Below are positions 37,367-47,965 of a DNA stretch of 64,000 nt, piece after piece (the first letter of the stretch is position 1; each line of letters opens with the position of its first letter). The stretch is from Phytopythium helicoides (taxonomy: Eukaryota; Oomycota; Peronosporomycetes; Pythiales; Pythiaceae). The notes beneath the pieces were generated by a model. That model did not search any database. It was not told the origin of the DNA and saw only the letters and a list, made by a program, of their open reading frames with translations. Both the position numbers and the translations under genes were made by a program. The stretch covers positions 496,001 to 560,000 of the forward strand of contig JANFNE010000039.1 in the NCBI GenBank assembly GCA_024867545.1, read 5' to 3'.

Positions 37367-39175
37367 CTACGCTGAGCCCGAGGCCGATTCCGACTCGGAC
37401 GCAGACGTCGAAGGCGCGTCGTACGGGAAGCACGGGAACTTCTGCAGGTTCGTCATGTCGTCCATGGCGGCCATGCCGTTCAGGAAGGCGTCGTTGGACG
37501 ACAGCCAGTCGTCGTTGAGCACGCCCTCCGTGAACGTGTCAGCCGTGTCAGCCGGGTTGAACTGGTACGCACTCTCCGGGTTCAGCGACCACACAAAGCC
37601 GCCGGCCCAGCCGTCCTGCTTGATGATCTGCAGCGTCAAATCCGTGCAGCGCTGGGTCGTCTTCATCGGATGCGCGTCCTTGGCATACAAACCGCCGAAC
37701 TCGCCTAGCAGAAGCGCCGGACCAGTCGTGCTCGAGAGGAACCCGAACATGTCGTCCATCGTCACCTCGATGCGGTGACGGAGCTCCTCGTCGTCCAGCT
37801 CAATGTAGCCCGAGATGGCTCCGCCAGCACCAGCCGTGCCACCGCCGTACAGGTACATCTGCGGGTACACGGCGGGCGTGTAATAGTGCGGGGCCCAAAC
37901 GACCTTGTTCGCGATCGAGAATTCGACCTGCAGCGTCTTGGCACCCTGCAGACCGCCGCCGTACCAGTCGTAGTAGTCGAACTCGGTACCGTCAATATCG
38001 ACGGTTCGCTGCCCGTTGACGCCCTCGACGAAGCCCATCCAGCTGGGGCACCCCTCGAGCATACGGTTGGCGATGCGCGTGGCACCAGCAGCGAAGTCCG
38101 TCGCCGTTTCATCGCCCCACGTGCCCTTGTAAGGCTCGTTCTTGAGGTCGACGCCCATGATGTTCCAGTACTCGTAGCTGCAGAGGTTATCAGTGAGCTT
38201 GGTGATGGCGTCGAGGAAGTCGTCCTCGGTGACCTCCTCATTGTACCAGAGCGGGCCGTTGTCGTCGTAGGTGAGCGTGTGCATACTGATTAGCACGCCA
38301 ATGTTGCGGAACTGCAGCGCCTTGATGACACCCTTGAGGAGCGACATGTAGTTCTTGGTGTTGATGGCGCGGTTCTCCTGCTTGTTGATGAGCGCCTGGT
38401 TGGGCACCTTGTTCTCGAGAATCCAGGCGGCCATGAGCGGCAGGCGCACGGCGTTGAAGTTGTTCTTGGCGAGGAACTTGGCGATGTGGTAGACGCTGGT
38501 GCCGTTCTCACTATTAGCCCAGAGTCCGAACGGCGCAGCCTGGCCCGTCTCCATGCCGAACCAGTTGATGCCCTTGATCTTGAGCGGGACCTCGGTTCCG
38601 TTGGCCGAGATGGCGACGATGTGTCCGTCCTTGCTCTGGTAGTCGGGCTGCTCGCATGCGCTCTTGGGGTACGACTTGGGGTTGCCGACGACGCCGTCGT
38701 CCGAGACGATGTCCTCTCCAACGGTCGTGTCAGATCCGCTCGAGTCCGTGGATCCGCCGGCGATGTCTAGGCTCTCGCTCTGGCGCAGCGAGTACTGCTC
38801 CTGGCGCTCGTTAGCGCGCTCGCTCTGGTCCTGCGCGAAGTCCGTGATGAGGTAGGCGGCGCCCGCGATCATGAGCAGCAGCAGCAGGATGCCGGGCCAC
38901 ACGCGGCGCCGGCCCTTGTAGTCTCTCGCGCGCTCGACCTTCTTCCCGGCGGCCGACAGCCCCACGGCCTCAATGTTGCGGTCCAGCAGCGACCCGCGCA
39001 CGAACACTTCGCCCGCCGCGCTGCCCTCCGAGTCTCGCCCGCGCATGGCCGTCGAGTTGCGGAACGCGTCTTCGTTGTTGCCGAGCGACGCGCTGGCGAA
39101 GGACGTGGAGCCCTCCATGGCCGCGGGCTGGCTGCTCATGCGCGAGTACTGGTATGACCGCGGGTCCTCCTCCAT
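37367..39175 (-). CDS. Membrane-anchored glycoside hydrolase family 5 (cellulase-like)
   Basis: Single exon, 602 residues. A cytoplasmic N-terminus of ~90 residues precedes a single membrane segment (about 93-110, VWPGILLLLLMIAGAAYLI), making it a type II protein. The GH5 barrel follows: IKGINWFGMET, NNFNAVRLPLM, GVLISMHTL, the acid/base Glu347 in MGVDLKNEPYKGTWG, WAPHYYTPAVYP and the nucleophile Glu492 in LLLGEFGGLYA, then GGFVWSLNPES. GH5 enzymes cut beta-1,4-glucans or mannans; the anchor suggests remodelling of the organism's own cellulose wall instead of release into the host. A Ser/Glu-rich tail ends it. Confidence 0.92.
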   Translation of the reverse strand: MEEDPRSYQYSRMSSQPAAMEGSTSFASASLGNNEDAFRNSTAMRGRDSEGSAAGEVFVRGSLLDRNIEAVGLSAAGKKVERARDYKGRRRVWPGILLLLLMIAGAAYLITDFAQDQSERANERQEQYSLRQSESLDIAGGSTDSSGSDTTVGEDIVSDDGVVGNPKSYPKSACEQPDYQSKDGHIVAISANGTEVPLKIKGINWFGMETGQAAPFGLWANSENGTSVYHIAKFLAKNNFNAVRLPLMAAWILENKVPNQALINKQENRAINTKNYMSLLKGVIKALQFRNIGVLISMHTLTYDDNGPLWYNEEVTEDDFLDAITKLTDNLCSYEYWNIMGVDLKNEPYKGTWGDETATDFAAGATRIANRMLEGCPSWMGFVEGVNGQRTVDIDGTEFDYYDWYGGGLQGAKTLQVEFSIANKVVWAPHYYTPAVYPQMYLYGGGTAGAGGAISGYIELDDEELRHRIEVTMDDMFGFLSSTTGPALLLGEFGGLYAKDAHPMKTTQRCTDLTLQIIKQDGWAGGFVWSLNPESAYQFNPADTADTFTEGVLNDDWLSSNDAFLNGMAAMDDMTNLQKFPCFPYDAPSTSASESESASGSA

Positions 39176-40050
39176 GGCGGTGTGGAAAGTCGGCGACTGG
39201 CCGTTTCCGAGGGGGAAACGCCCGGCCCGGCGCTTTGGGTTCGGGAAGAAAAGAAGGATTTTTGTGGTGGGGAGGAAGGGAATCTACGGTACAAACAGCG
39301 GGACGGCACCCACTTCGACTAATACTAATTTATGGCCTCTGACAGAAAAAAGGATAGCCGCGGCATAGCGGCGACTGTGAAACGTGATACACTCGCGACA
39401 GGAGACGCACCGCGCGGCTATGTAATGTATGCTACCGCCTTGGAATGATATTGCTATAAAAAAACACCTGTAGAAACAGATGCGAAAGCACCGAATTAGG
39501 AGCGCACAGTGAAACGCTGGGCAGTGGGTACATAGGAATCAACTGCACGATTTTCCTGCCGCTGATATGATATATGACTGTACTCTATCCAGAGTACACC
39601 CAGGCGGCGAGTGGCGCTGACGCCTCCGCCCCCCACAGGTCACGCGCGCTTCAGACTGCTCGTGCATTTGCTGAGGCGACCGACGAGTGAACCGACAAAG
39701 CACTGCGATCGTTACGGCGCGCTCCATAACGGTCCGTCCTCACGAGGAGACGCTCTGGTATAGTAGAACCTAGATATTCGCAGAAGGTGTACCGGCCCAA
39801 AATTTTTGAAACGACTGGACAAAGTGGGACGTAATGGGTGCATTGGTAAACTGATACATACAGGCACCATGAAATACAGCACTGTCTCAGCTAAGTACGC
39901 GCAAGCTGAAGTTGAAGTGAGCAATGGGTTCACAAGTCCATGGCGGGGAATTGTCCGCAGCAGTAGCAGCAGCTGCAGCACATGCGCCGCGCGCGAGCGT
40001 GGACGTCTTCAAGCCCATGACCTGGTGCAGGACGAGGCAAGCCACTCGCC
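39176..40050. other. Intergenic region, no gene seen
   Basis: 875 bp between the GH5 start and the 3' end of the giant EF-hand gene. A hydrophobic minus-strand frame at 39712-39981 begins MLQLLLLLRTIP but overlaps the likely 3'-UTR and has no other support. Confidence 0.45.
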
Positions 40051-43000
40051 CTACCGCCCGCCGCCAAGGACGTCGCCCAGCTGGTCGGGAGCGAACACGC
40101 GCGCGCCGTCGAGCTCCGCGACGGCGCCGCGCTCGCGCAGCGGGAAGCGCTCGATGAACGACGGGCCTCTTGCCTCGCGCTGCGTTGGCGCCGCATCGGC
40201 GCGGATCTTGCTGGACGAGCCGGCGTTGTTGGCGAGCCGCTCCCAGGCGAGGTTCCACTCGGTCTCTCTCGCGTGGGGATCGCGCAGCGTGTCGCCCACC
40301 GTGCCGTCCAGCACCTTGTGCACGTCGCACGGGAAGAACTGCGACTGGTTCCAGCACGGCGAGTAGTGCGGTTGCAGCCCTTGAGGCCCGAAACGCGAGC
40401 CCTGCTGGTACTGCAGCGGCAGCGGCACCTGCTGGTCAAAGTCCTTGACGTACGCGTCCAGCTCCTTCTGCGGCTCGCAGTGCTTTGCAAGAGAGAACGT
40501 GTCGCCCGACGCCAACGACTGGAATGCGAGCACCGACGGCGATGCGTACGGAGAGGTCGTATCGCACGGCAGGCAGCCACTCGAGTCGCCCGCGACCCGC
40601 TCGCACTGCTCCCCGTACGTAAAGAGCGCTGGAGCCGACGGACGACCCTCCCAGTGTCTTCCGTTCCAGAACGAGGCGCGCTCGAGCAGTATCGCTGGTG
40701 ACAGGAACTCCCGAAACGAGACAAGACCCCGAGCGTCCGTGGTAGCCACGGATGCGTCTGACAAGCCAAAGAGCTGCTCTGAGAACGCAAAGTAGTTGAG
40801 CAGCGCCTCGCGACCCTCAAAGTCACCCTCGATCTCGCGGACGAGCCCAGCAGTCGAGAGATAGTCATCACGGAGCTCGCTGATCGCCACGTATTTGGTG
40901 CGCCGCCGCTCCACGACGTGCAGAGGGCCAGTCAGCTGATCTGGGCGTGTTGGATGCACGGCATTATCGACTTTGAGTTCGTCTCGCACACCGTCCACAA
41001 GACTAGTCTTTGTGCTGAACCATGCCACGTAGTCTGCTTTCGTGATCACCTTTGTTCCAGAGCTCGACGTCGTCAGAAGTGCGTTGAAGACGGATCGGTC
41101 GGCAAAATTGCTGTTGAGATCTTTGACGATGAGATCTATCTCAAACGATGATAGCGTCCCAGAGCTGTCAAAGTCGTAGTTGTCGAACATGAAGTCCGGG
41201 GTCGCCAGCAGTTGTGCGAGGAACCGCCGGTAGAAGACTCTGCCGTCCAGCGAGGGATCAAACAAAGCCATCGCTTGGTCTATCCTCGGCACTTGGCGAT
41301 AACGGAGTAGCCTAGCGAGTTCATTTTCATCAAGGAATCCGTTCTTGTCCAAATCGAACTGGTCAAACATCAGATTAGGGTCCACTCCTAGCCATGTTAT
41401 GAACTCGGCATAGGTGATGGCGCCGTCATTGTTCGGATCCAACTGTGCGATGTTCTCGAGCTTCATGGAGTCGACATCAGCCAAGAGTGCAGAGCCCAAA
41501 TCCTTTGTCACATCTTTGGACGCAATGCTTGCCTGCAACGCTGAAATCTCACTCGCGGTAATCTTTCCATCATCGTTGAGATCAACGAATGCGATATCGT
41601 AGGTTGAGTACTTCGCACGAAAGGCGACACTGAGAGGGATACCAAGTGCGCCAAGCATCTCGTCAAGCAACGACACGTCGTTAGCAGGGATTGTGGCGCT
41701 GCCGATATCTAGTGCCTCTTCTTCGTTGGGAAACTGGTACTGAATCGTTTGATCCTGCTTGATTTGATGCCTCCGCGGAGCGCCAGCATACCTGGTAAAG
41801 ATGAACCGGGATATATCTGTACTGAGAGCATCAAAGTAGTTCCCCCGCCAGGTCTTGATATTGTACACCTGGAAACCCCATGATGTGTGCGAGGGAACTG
41901 AATGTACCACAAACTGACTGTTCACTTCGTCTTCCGGGTCTTTGTAACGACTAGGAAGCAGTGACGAGTATGCGGACGCGTTGAGCTGTGACTGACCGAG
42001 AACCTGCTTTTTGACTCGGCTATCGGGACAAACCTCCGGTGATTCAGCGGTAGGGATCTCCGTGTACGAAACGCAATCGCTCAAGTTGGTTCGCTTACAA
42101 CAGATCACTTCCCACGGAAGGTCTTCCATGCGCCAGCGCTGCAAGTAGATATCAGTTGGATCGTCGTAGTCAACATGGTGTACTGCACGATGGTAGCTTA
42201 GACCGAAATCCGTTGTGGATCCGTCTCCATCTGCACTCGGGACGCTCTGCCATAGCGGGTCCATCACAGGACGTGGCAACCAGTACTCTACCGTCTTGTA
42301 GTACGTGCGGAGCAAGAACGCACGCTGCGGAAGGGACGATGAGCTTGCGTCCCCGACATGAGCACTTGTAGTCGTTCCAAAATCTTCAGTCGGAAAAGAA
42401 GAGGATGGTAGCACCACAATGGTTTGGTCATGGGTCTCGTTGATGCTCTGACCACCCGGCGCCTCGAGGGGTGCGTCGGGGTACAGACTGCGCTCAAAAC
42501 GATACGGGCCATTTGGGAAATCGCTCGTCGCGACACCCGCTAGCCCCATCGTGTTGCTGCTGTTGTCGACATGAATCCACATTACAAATTTTTGTGTCTT
42601 TGCATTGAATATCACTTTTGGTCTGTCGGCAAGCAAACCCAAAGGACGGAAACCGAACGGGTCCGAAAGATTGACAAAATGCAGCATGATACCTTCGTTT
42701 CGCCACTCGCTGTAATCAACAGTTGAACACGCGCCAATACCGCCCAGATCATCAGTGCCAACGTCTGCAGTTGCGTTGAACCATTCCGAGAACCAGTAGA
42801 CACTAGGTGCCATCGGATTTGTTTCTTGTTGATCTCCATCAGAGCTGTCCTTGGGTTCATACATTTGCCAGTCAGTACCAGTTTCCAAAGGTGTAACGAT
42901 TGTGCTGTCCAGCGGGAGATTATCAATTGTAAGAAGCTCGTCCAGCGACAAAACTTCGTCTCCACCAGCTCCAAGGAGCTCTTCGTCACTCAGGCCGTCA

Positions 43001-46000
43001 AATGTCTCTGTTTCTTGCTCCTGAATGTCGTTGAAATAATCGCGGTGGGGCTCTCCATCCAGCGGTGCGATGCCTCCGTCATTGTACCCATATATTTCAC
43101 GCTGCGATAAATGACTCTCATGGCGAACCATCGGGTGATACGTTGTTTCGACTGGAGCTTGCATGGATTCAGCCCATAACTTGCGCAGCTCTCTCTTCTT
43201 CACGACCACCACACCGTCGCCGTTAATCTCTTCGTTTGTGTCTGCACCATCTGTGCTATCTGGCCGTTTGACTCGCGGGCATACGAACTGTCCGACAAAG
43301 TCTTCTCCTACGTATATCTCATCCCACCACGTGGACATGAAATGTAGATTGTCCAGACGAACAGCAGTGATTGCGTCGCCTTCGAAAGGAGCGTCTGAAA
43401 CTTTTAGCACGTCGTTGAGACGAATCATGTAGGTTTTTGCCTGCCAATTTATCAAAATGTCCACTTTATACCAGCGGTCGACAGCGACCTTGGTGTGGAA
43501 ACAGGTTCTTGGCCAACGGAAAGTGTTCGCCTCGTGCGCAAAACACCCGTCTACAATACCAATCGAGACCATGAGCTCCTTATCGTTGATAGTGGAAACT
43601 GTTTGTCCGTCACCTTGAGTACTGGCACCCACGACACCGAATACAGCGCCCCGACTTGTCGATAGCTGCTTCTCGCTTTCGAGATTTCCAACACGCACGA
43701 AGTAAGATATGCGTGTTGGCCATGAAGCAGCGTTCAGCTGGAGCCGAGGTCCATTTCGTGCAATTTGGCCACCGCGATACCTCTTGCTGCTGCTGTCGAC
43801 AGTAGATATGGGCACGTCATTGTCGTCGAGATCTGTTTGAGCGTAACTGTCGTAGTATCTATCACTTCCGTGCACAAGCAGCGACTTTCTGGTTCCTGCC
43901 GCTCCAATTGATGGATCAACTCGTACTGCCACCTCTGATGCCGCCCTGATATGCAGAAGCCCACGCGACCCATGACGAACGGAGTCTTGAGACGTTCCGC
44001 CGCTGATCTGCAGCTCCCCTTCGTCCCACGACGAATAACTCTGGGCAAAGATTACAATCTGTCCCCCACCTCCTCCACCACCTCCGCTGCCAGAGTCTAC
44101 GGCGCTTTGTCCACCATTTCCGCCTTTCGCTTCCAGGCTTCCATGATGCGCGATTGTACCCCCGCTTGCGAGCACAAGTGTCCCTCCAGAACCACCACCC
44201 CCAGCTTCAAATCCATCGGCTCCGTTGGCACCATTCACTGATATTTTGCCATTTGCCCCAATGAATATGTCATTGATTGCTGCTAGAGCGAGCGCTCCAG
44301 CTCCGGCACCACCAATTATTGGCTGAACGATAGGAAAAACATCGAAGGGCTCAACGCCACCACCAGCACCTCCACTCCCACCTAACAGTAGATCCGGGAC
44401 CCCGTTTGTAATTGCTTCGTCGACATTGATGGTCGCCAAGGGACCAGCGTAACCAGCTCCTCCGATACCCACACCGAAAGGAGTCGCGAGCAATGAAGAA
44501 GCTGATGGAGATGACGCCCCAGCTCCGCCGAATGCTAGTGAGAAACTGAGAGAGTCAATCACCTCTGCCGCTGCACCAACACCTTCCAATTGAGACGCGT
44601 CGACTTGCATAAACTCTTCAGGCAGAGTCAATGCTAACGCCATATCAGTTGGATTCGCGACTGCAACGTTTCCGCTCTTTGTCCACAGTTGCAGCTTCCA
44701 TACAAAACCATTTCCTGCACCTCGTCCACCAGCGCAGAGATGCTGAAACACACCGTTGTCATTGTCAAATGTAGTGTCTGTGGCAGCTGGCAGTAACTGG
44801 GGTGAAAGCCACTCAGAAGGATTCAGTGAGTCATCATTACTCGATGAAGTTATAGTTGAAGATGCTGATTGATCCGGCACTGTTGATCCACGTCGACAGA
44901 TTGAATGTGAGTCAGTTCGTGTAACGATAGCGTCGATTAATGCCGGCATATTTTCGAGTAGCGAGTTGCGGATCTCTTCAGAGGAGCTATCATGCGGCAG
45001 CCAGTTGGTCCAATTCCCGAGGAAACCTAGACGGATAAAACCACCGAGTTCGTTGCCGTCACGAACGGTTCGTGTCACTACCTGAGATCCAAGACCAGAC
45101 AATTTACTCGCAACAGTCATTGGTGGAACGTTGCCGACCGCCGTGAGAAACGTAATTCGCCACAAACGACTGATTTCTGGGGTTTGTTCTTTGGTGTCAT
45201 CGCGCTCAACGTGAATCACACCCATCTCTGGGAACGTAGTCTCCAGGTACCGTTTGACATCAAAAGCGTTGGCATTGTATGGAATTGGCTGAGTTGTCAA
45301 TGGTTCGGAGGTTGAAGATGCCTGCCAAGTAACGAGAAAGTGCCCCTGGAGCTTTTGTCCTACATCTGCTGAAGTTTCGATCTCCTGGATCTCGGGGACA
45401 TGCCTGGCTTCTGTCGACACAGTCTTGACGTACACACGCACATTAGTGCTTCCTGGTCCGTTGTTGTTTCCATTTCGAGTGAGGCCTGTTGTGACACCAG
45501 TTGAATCAGACCCAATAAAGCCTCCCCCCGGAAATCCGCCCAGTGTTCCGGGACGAACGGGAAGTTCAGTGTCAACAATGACACTGCTCCGGCTCAAGAT
45601 CACCACTGCACGCTGGCCCTGAAAGCGCACACGAACTCCTTCTCCAAGAAACACAGTCATGAAGTTGAAAACTGCGACTGGAGTGCCACGGCGTGTGGTT
45701 GTCACAACGCCGTGAGCCACGATGTCCCCAGAGAGCTCGCCAGAATCTGAATCAAACAGTAGAAATCCGTCTTCTAGCTCGAGTGACCCGATGATAGCAA
45801 AGTCGAACGTAGTCCACCCGAGAGATTTGTCCAGTTCAGTTGGAGTGTACGAACTACCCAGCTCATCGACGCTTTGAATGACACTCAGCGAATTTCGATC
45901 CAGTCGCCAGCCGTGCGTACCTGTCTTCCAGTCCTCAAAATCATTGGCGAGCGCGATTTGTAAGCGCTCACCGCCTGCAAAGCGCCTAGTGAAGCTCGAG

Positions 46001-46318
46001 TGTGACGCTGAGCGAATGGAATAGTCTGGGGAAAAACTCTTTGTCAGTGGTCCTTGTATTAGGCGTTAATCCAGCAGAGTCACGCTGACCTTCTTCTCCA
46101 CGCGCACATCGGTGTGTTGCTTTGCACCGCTCGTAGTGGGTGCATGCAGCCGAAGCCGATGGTGAGGCTCGCGCAGACGGTGGGCATCGCGTGGACTGGT
46201 ACCAATCACTTGCGAGCGAGCTGGCCACTACACATGCAAAAATGGCATGAAGCAGCGCAGCGCCAACCACAATACTTCGCGATCGCTGAATACTGCCATG
46301 ACCAGCATAAAAGCTCAT
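40051..46318 (-). CDS. Very large secreted protein: Gly-rich, GH43-like and EF-hand regions
   Basis: Two exons, 46318-46090 and 46025-40051, with a 64-bp intron (gtcagc...ccccag); product about 2067 residues. Exon 1 encodes a signal-peptide-like hydrophobic stretch (SIVVGAALLHAIFACVVASS). Residues ~520-770 are Gly-rich with GGSGGAGGG-type repeats, probably a beta-helix or filamentous region, followed by a lectin/LamG-like segment (WYKVDILINWQAKTYMIRLN). Residues ~1140-1350 resemble GH43 (YWFSEWF, DRPKVIFNAKTQKFVMWIHV). Residues ~1555-1700 carry four good EF-hand loops (DLNDDGKITASE, DPNNDGAITYAE, DLDKNGFLDENE, DFDSSGTLSSFE) and one poor one. A Cys-containing C-terminus follows. Likely a Ca2+-binding cell-surface or matrix protein; enzyme activity is unproven. 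Confidence 0.8.
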
Positions 46319-46577
46319 GCTACCAGTCACGCTCTCCACGGTATGGCCTTTCAGTTGGCATGCCAATGCGCGCAAGAAACCGCCGGTGCCTCCATGCAAA
46401 GGAAAACGAGCATGCTAATAATACGCTCTCTTCATCACCACTGCTCTCCCCAAATCTTCAGCAGAGTTAGCTCGTCTGTGCAGACACTATTCCTGAGCTC
46501 GACGCGAGCTTGGCAGTTCACCAACCGATCTTGCCACACTGCCGAAGCTCACACAGCAATCTTCACCGCCAGGCACC

Positions 46578-47303
46578 ATGAAGCACGGATCCTTTACGTC
46601 TCCAGTCAAGCCCAAGCTCGATGAGGAGTGGGCAGGAGATCCTTTGCCGACCGTCGTGATCGTGACCAACGAGCCATCGAATGGACCCAGCGACCAAGTC
46701 GCCCCTATCGCCGTCGTCGCGTCCAATATGAACCCGTACTTGGCTGTGGTTCCCCCCAGCGCTCCTGCTGGCCCGACAAGATGGGCTTCGGGGTTGTGCG
46801 ACTGCTGCGACGTGCTCGTGCCCAACTGCTGTATGGCGTGGGTCTGTCCGTGTGTTGCGCTCGCCCAGGTCTACGCTCGCATCGGCGTGTTGCCGTATTC
46901 TTCGGCGCTCTGGCGGCTTTCTTTGTGGATTGTGCCGTATATTATCGCCCGTTTGCTGCTGCGCCACGCGAGCGTGGAGACCACCACGACGCCAAGCTAT
47001 GTGTACACGGTCGGTGGCAAGATCTACGAGACCGAGACGGTCACGACGTACAGCTCGGGGCTCCTGTGGTTCAGCTACTCGCTCCTGCTGCTGGGCCATG
47101 CGATGCTGTCTTGGCCGGTCTGGCTCGCGCGAGGCAGGATCCGAGCCTCGTTCCAGCTTCCCGGGGATGCATGCGGCGACTGCTGCATCTCGTGGTGGTG
47201 CACCAACTGCGCCATCGCTCAGATGGCCACCCACGTGCGCAGCTACCGCCCCGGCGATTGCTCCTTCGGCCCGCCATCAGTTCTCCCAGCCTACATCTCG
47301 TGA
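46578..47303 (+). CDS. PLAC8-family cysteine-rich membrane protein
   Basis: 241 residues, ATG at 46578. PLAC8 (Cys-rich, DUF614) features: ASGLCDCCDVLVPNCCMAWV followed by CPCVALAQVYARIG, two hydrophobic segments, and the second cluster GDACGDCCISWWCTNCAIAQ. In plants this family includes FCR/PCR proteins that affect Cd/Zn transport and organ size; in animals it includes onzin. The final codons run into gtgagt at 47300, a strong splice donor, so a short alternative C-terminus is possible through an acceptor near 47367. Its divergent neighbour is the giant EF-hand gene, 260 bp away. Confidence 0.85.
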   Translation: MKHGSFTSPVKPKLDEEWAGDPLPTVVIVTNEPSNGPSDQVAPIAVVASNMNPYLAVVPPSAPAGPTRWASGLCDCCDVLVPNCCMAWVCPCVALAQVYARIGVLPYSSALWRLSLWIVPYIIARLLLRHASVETTTTPSYVYTVGGKIYETETVTTYSSGLLWFSYSLLLLGHAMLSWPVWLARGRIRASFQLPGDACGDCCISWWCTNCAIAQMATHVRSYRPGDCSFGPPSVLPAYIS

Positions 47304-47965
47304 GTCGTAGGCCGCGAGATCCCAATTGGAGTCAAAGTGAACACGAACGAATGCAATGAAAGTCTAGGCTGCTGCACATCGCATCTTGACCACCGCCCCA
47401 CAACTCTCATCGCCATCTCCGTCTCTTCCTCTCGCTGGAGCTCCAAAGCCAGCGAGACTGCCTCCATATCAGCAGCAGCAGCAACTGCTGGCTGCCAGTC
47501 CGGCGTCGCTCGAGACGCCAGGAGCGCGAGGATCCACCGACCTCCAAGCCCACGCACTCGCCATGACGCCCATCTCCACCCTTGACCTTCCACGTGATCC
47601 GAGAACTGGCGGCGCATGGCGCGATCCGCGGCGCCAGTTGAAGTGCACGTGCGCATACTCAGCCCAAGTCGCGCGGCGGGGCGGTTTCCAACGTGTTTTG
47701 TCGCGTTCGGGGCCGCAACACACCCGCTGTTGCGGAAGAGGTGCTACCGTTTGAGTTACGTCCCGGTAAAAGCGCACTTTATTTGGCAGAGAGTATGCTA
47801 CATTTTGAACGAACCGCACTGCTTAAATCGGGACGATTGCCCGCCAAAAACCCCACGCTCTAGCCGCACTTTCCAGTTCAACGAGAAAGGCCGAGCGCGT
47901 GGCTCGTGGCGGCGGCAGTTGGCGATTGGCGGGGCAGCGAGCGGAGCGTTGGGGCATTGCGGGAG
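47304..47965. other. Intergenic region before TOP2
   Basis: About 660 bp. A Pro/Gln/Ala-rich plus-strand frame (47368-47754, with a QQQQQ run) stays open but has no family features. The TOP2 promoter, with E2F-like sites, occupies the right end. Confidence 0.45.
47839..47850. promoter_or_regulatory. E2F-like site before TOP2
   Basis: GCCCGCCAAAAA, read on the minus strand as TTTTTGGCGGGC, matches the E2F consensus. It is about 116 bp before the TOP2 ATG. A second partial site (TTGGCGGGG) lies near 47926. Confidence 0.5.

Noticed and set aside
39712..39981. Minus-strand hydrophobic frame MLQLLLLLRTIP
   Set aside because: Lies at the 3' end of the giant gene with no homology or promoter; likely chance.
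47337..47819. Possible gene between PLAC8 and TOP2
   Set aside because: Competing open frames on both strands, Gln run and no family features; not enough to call.
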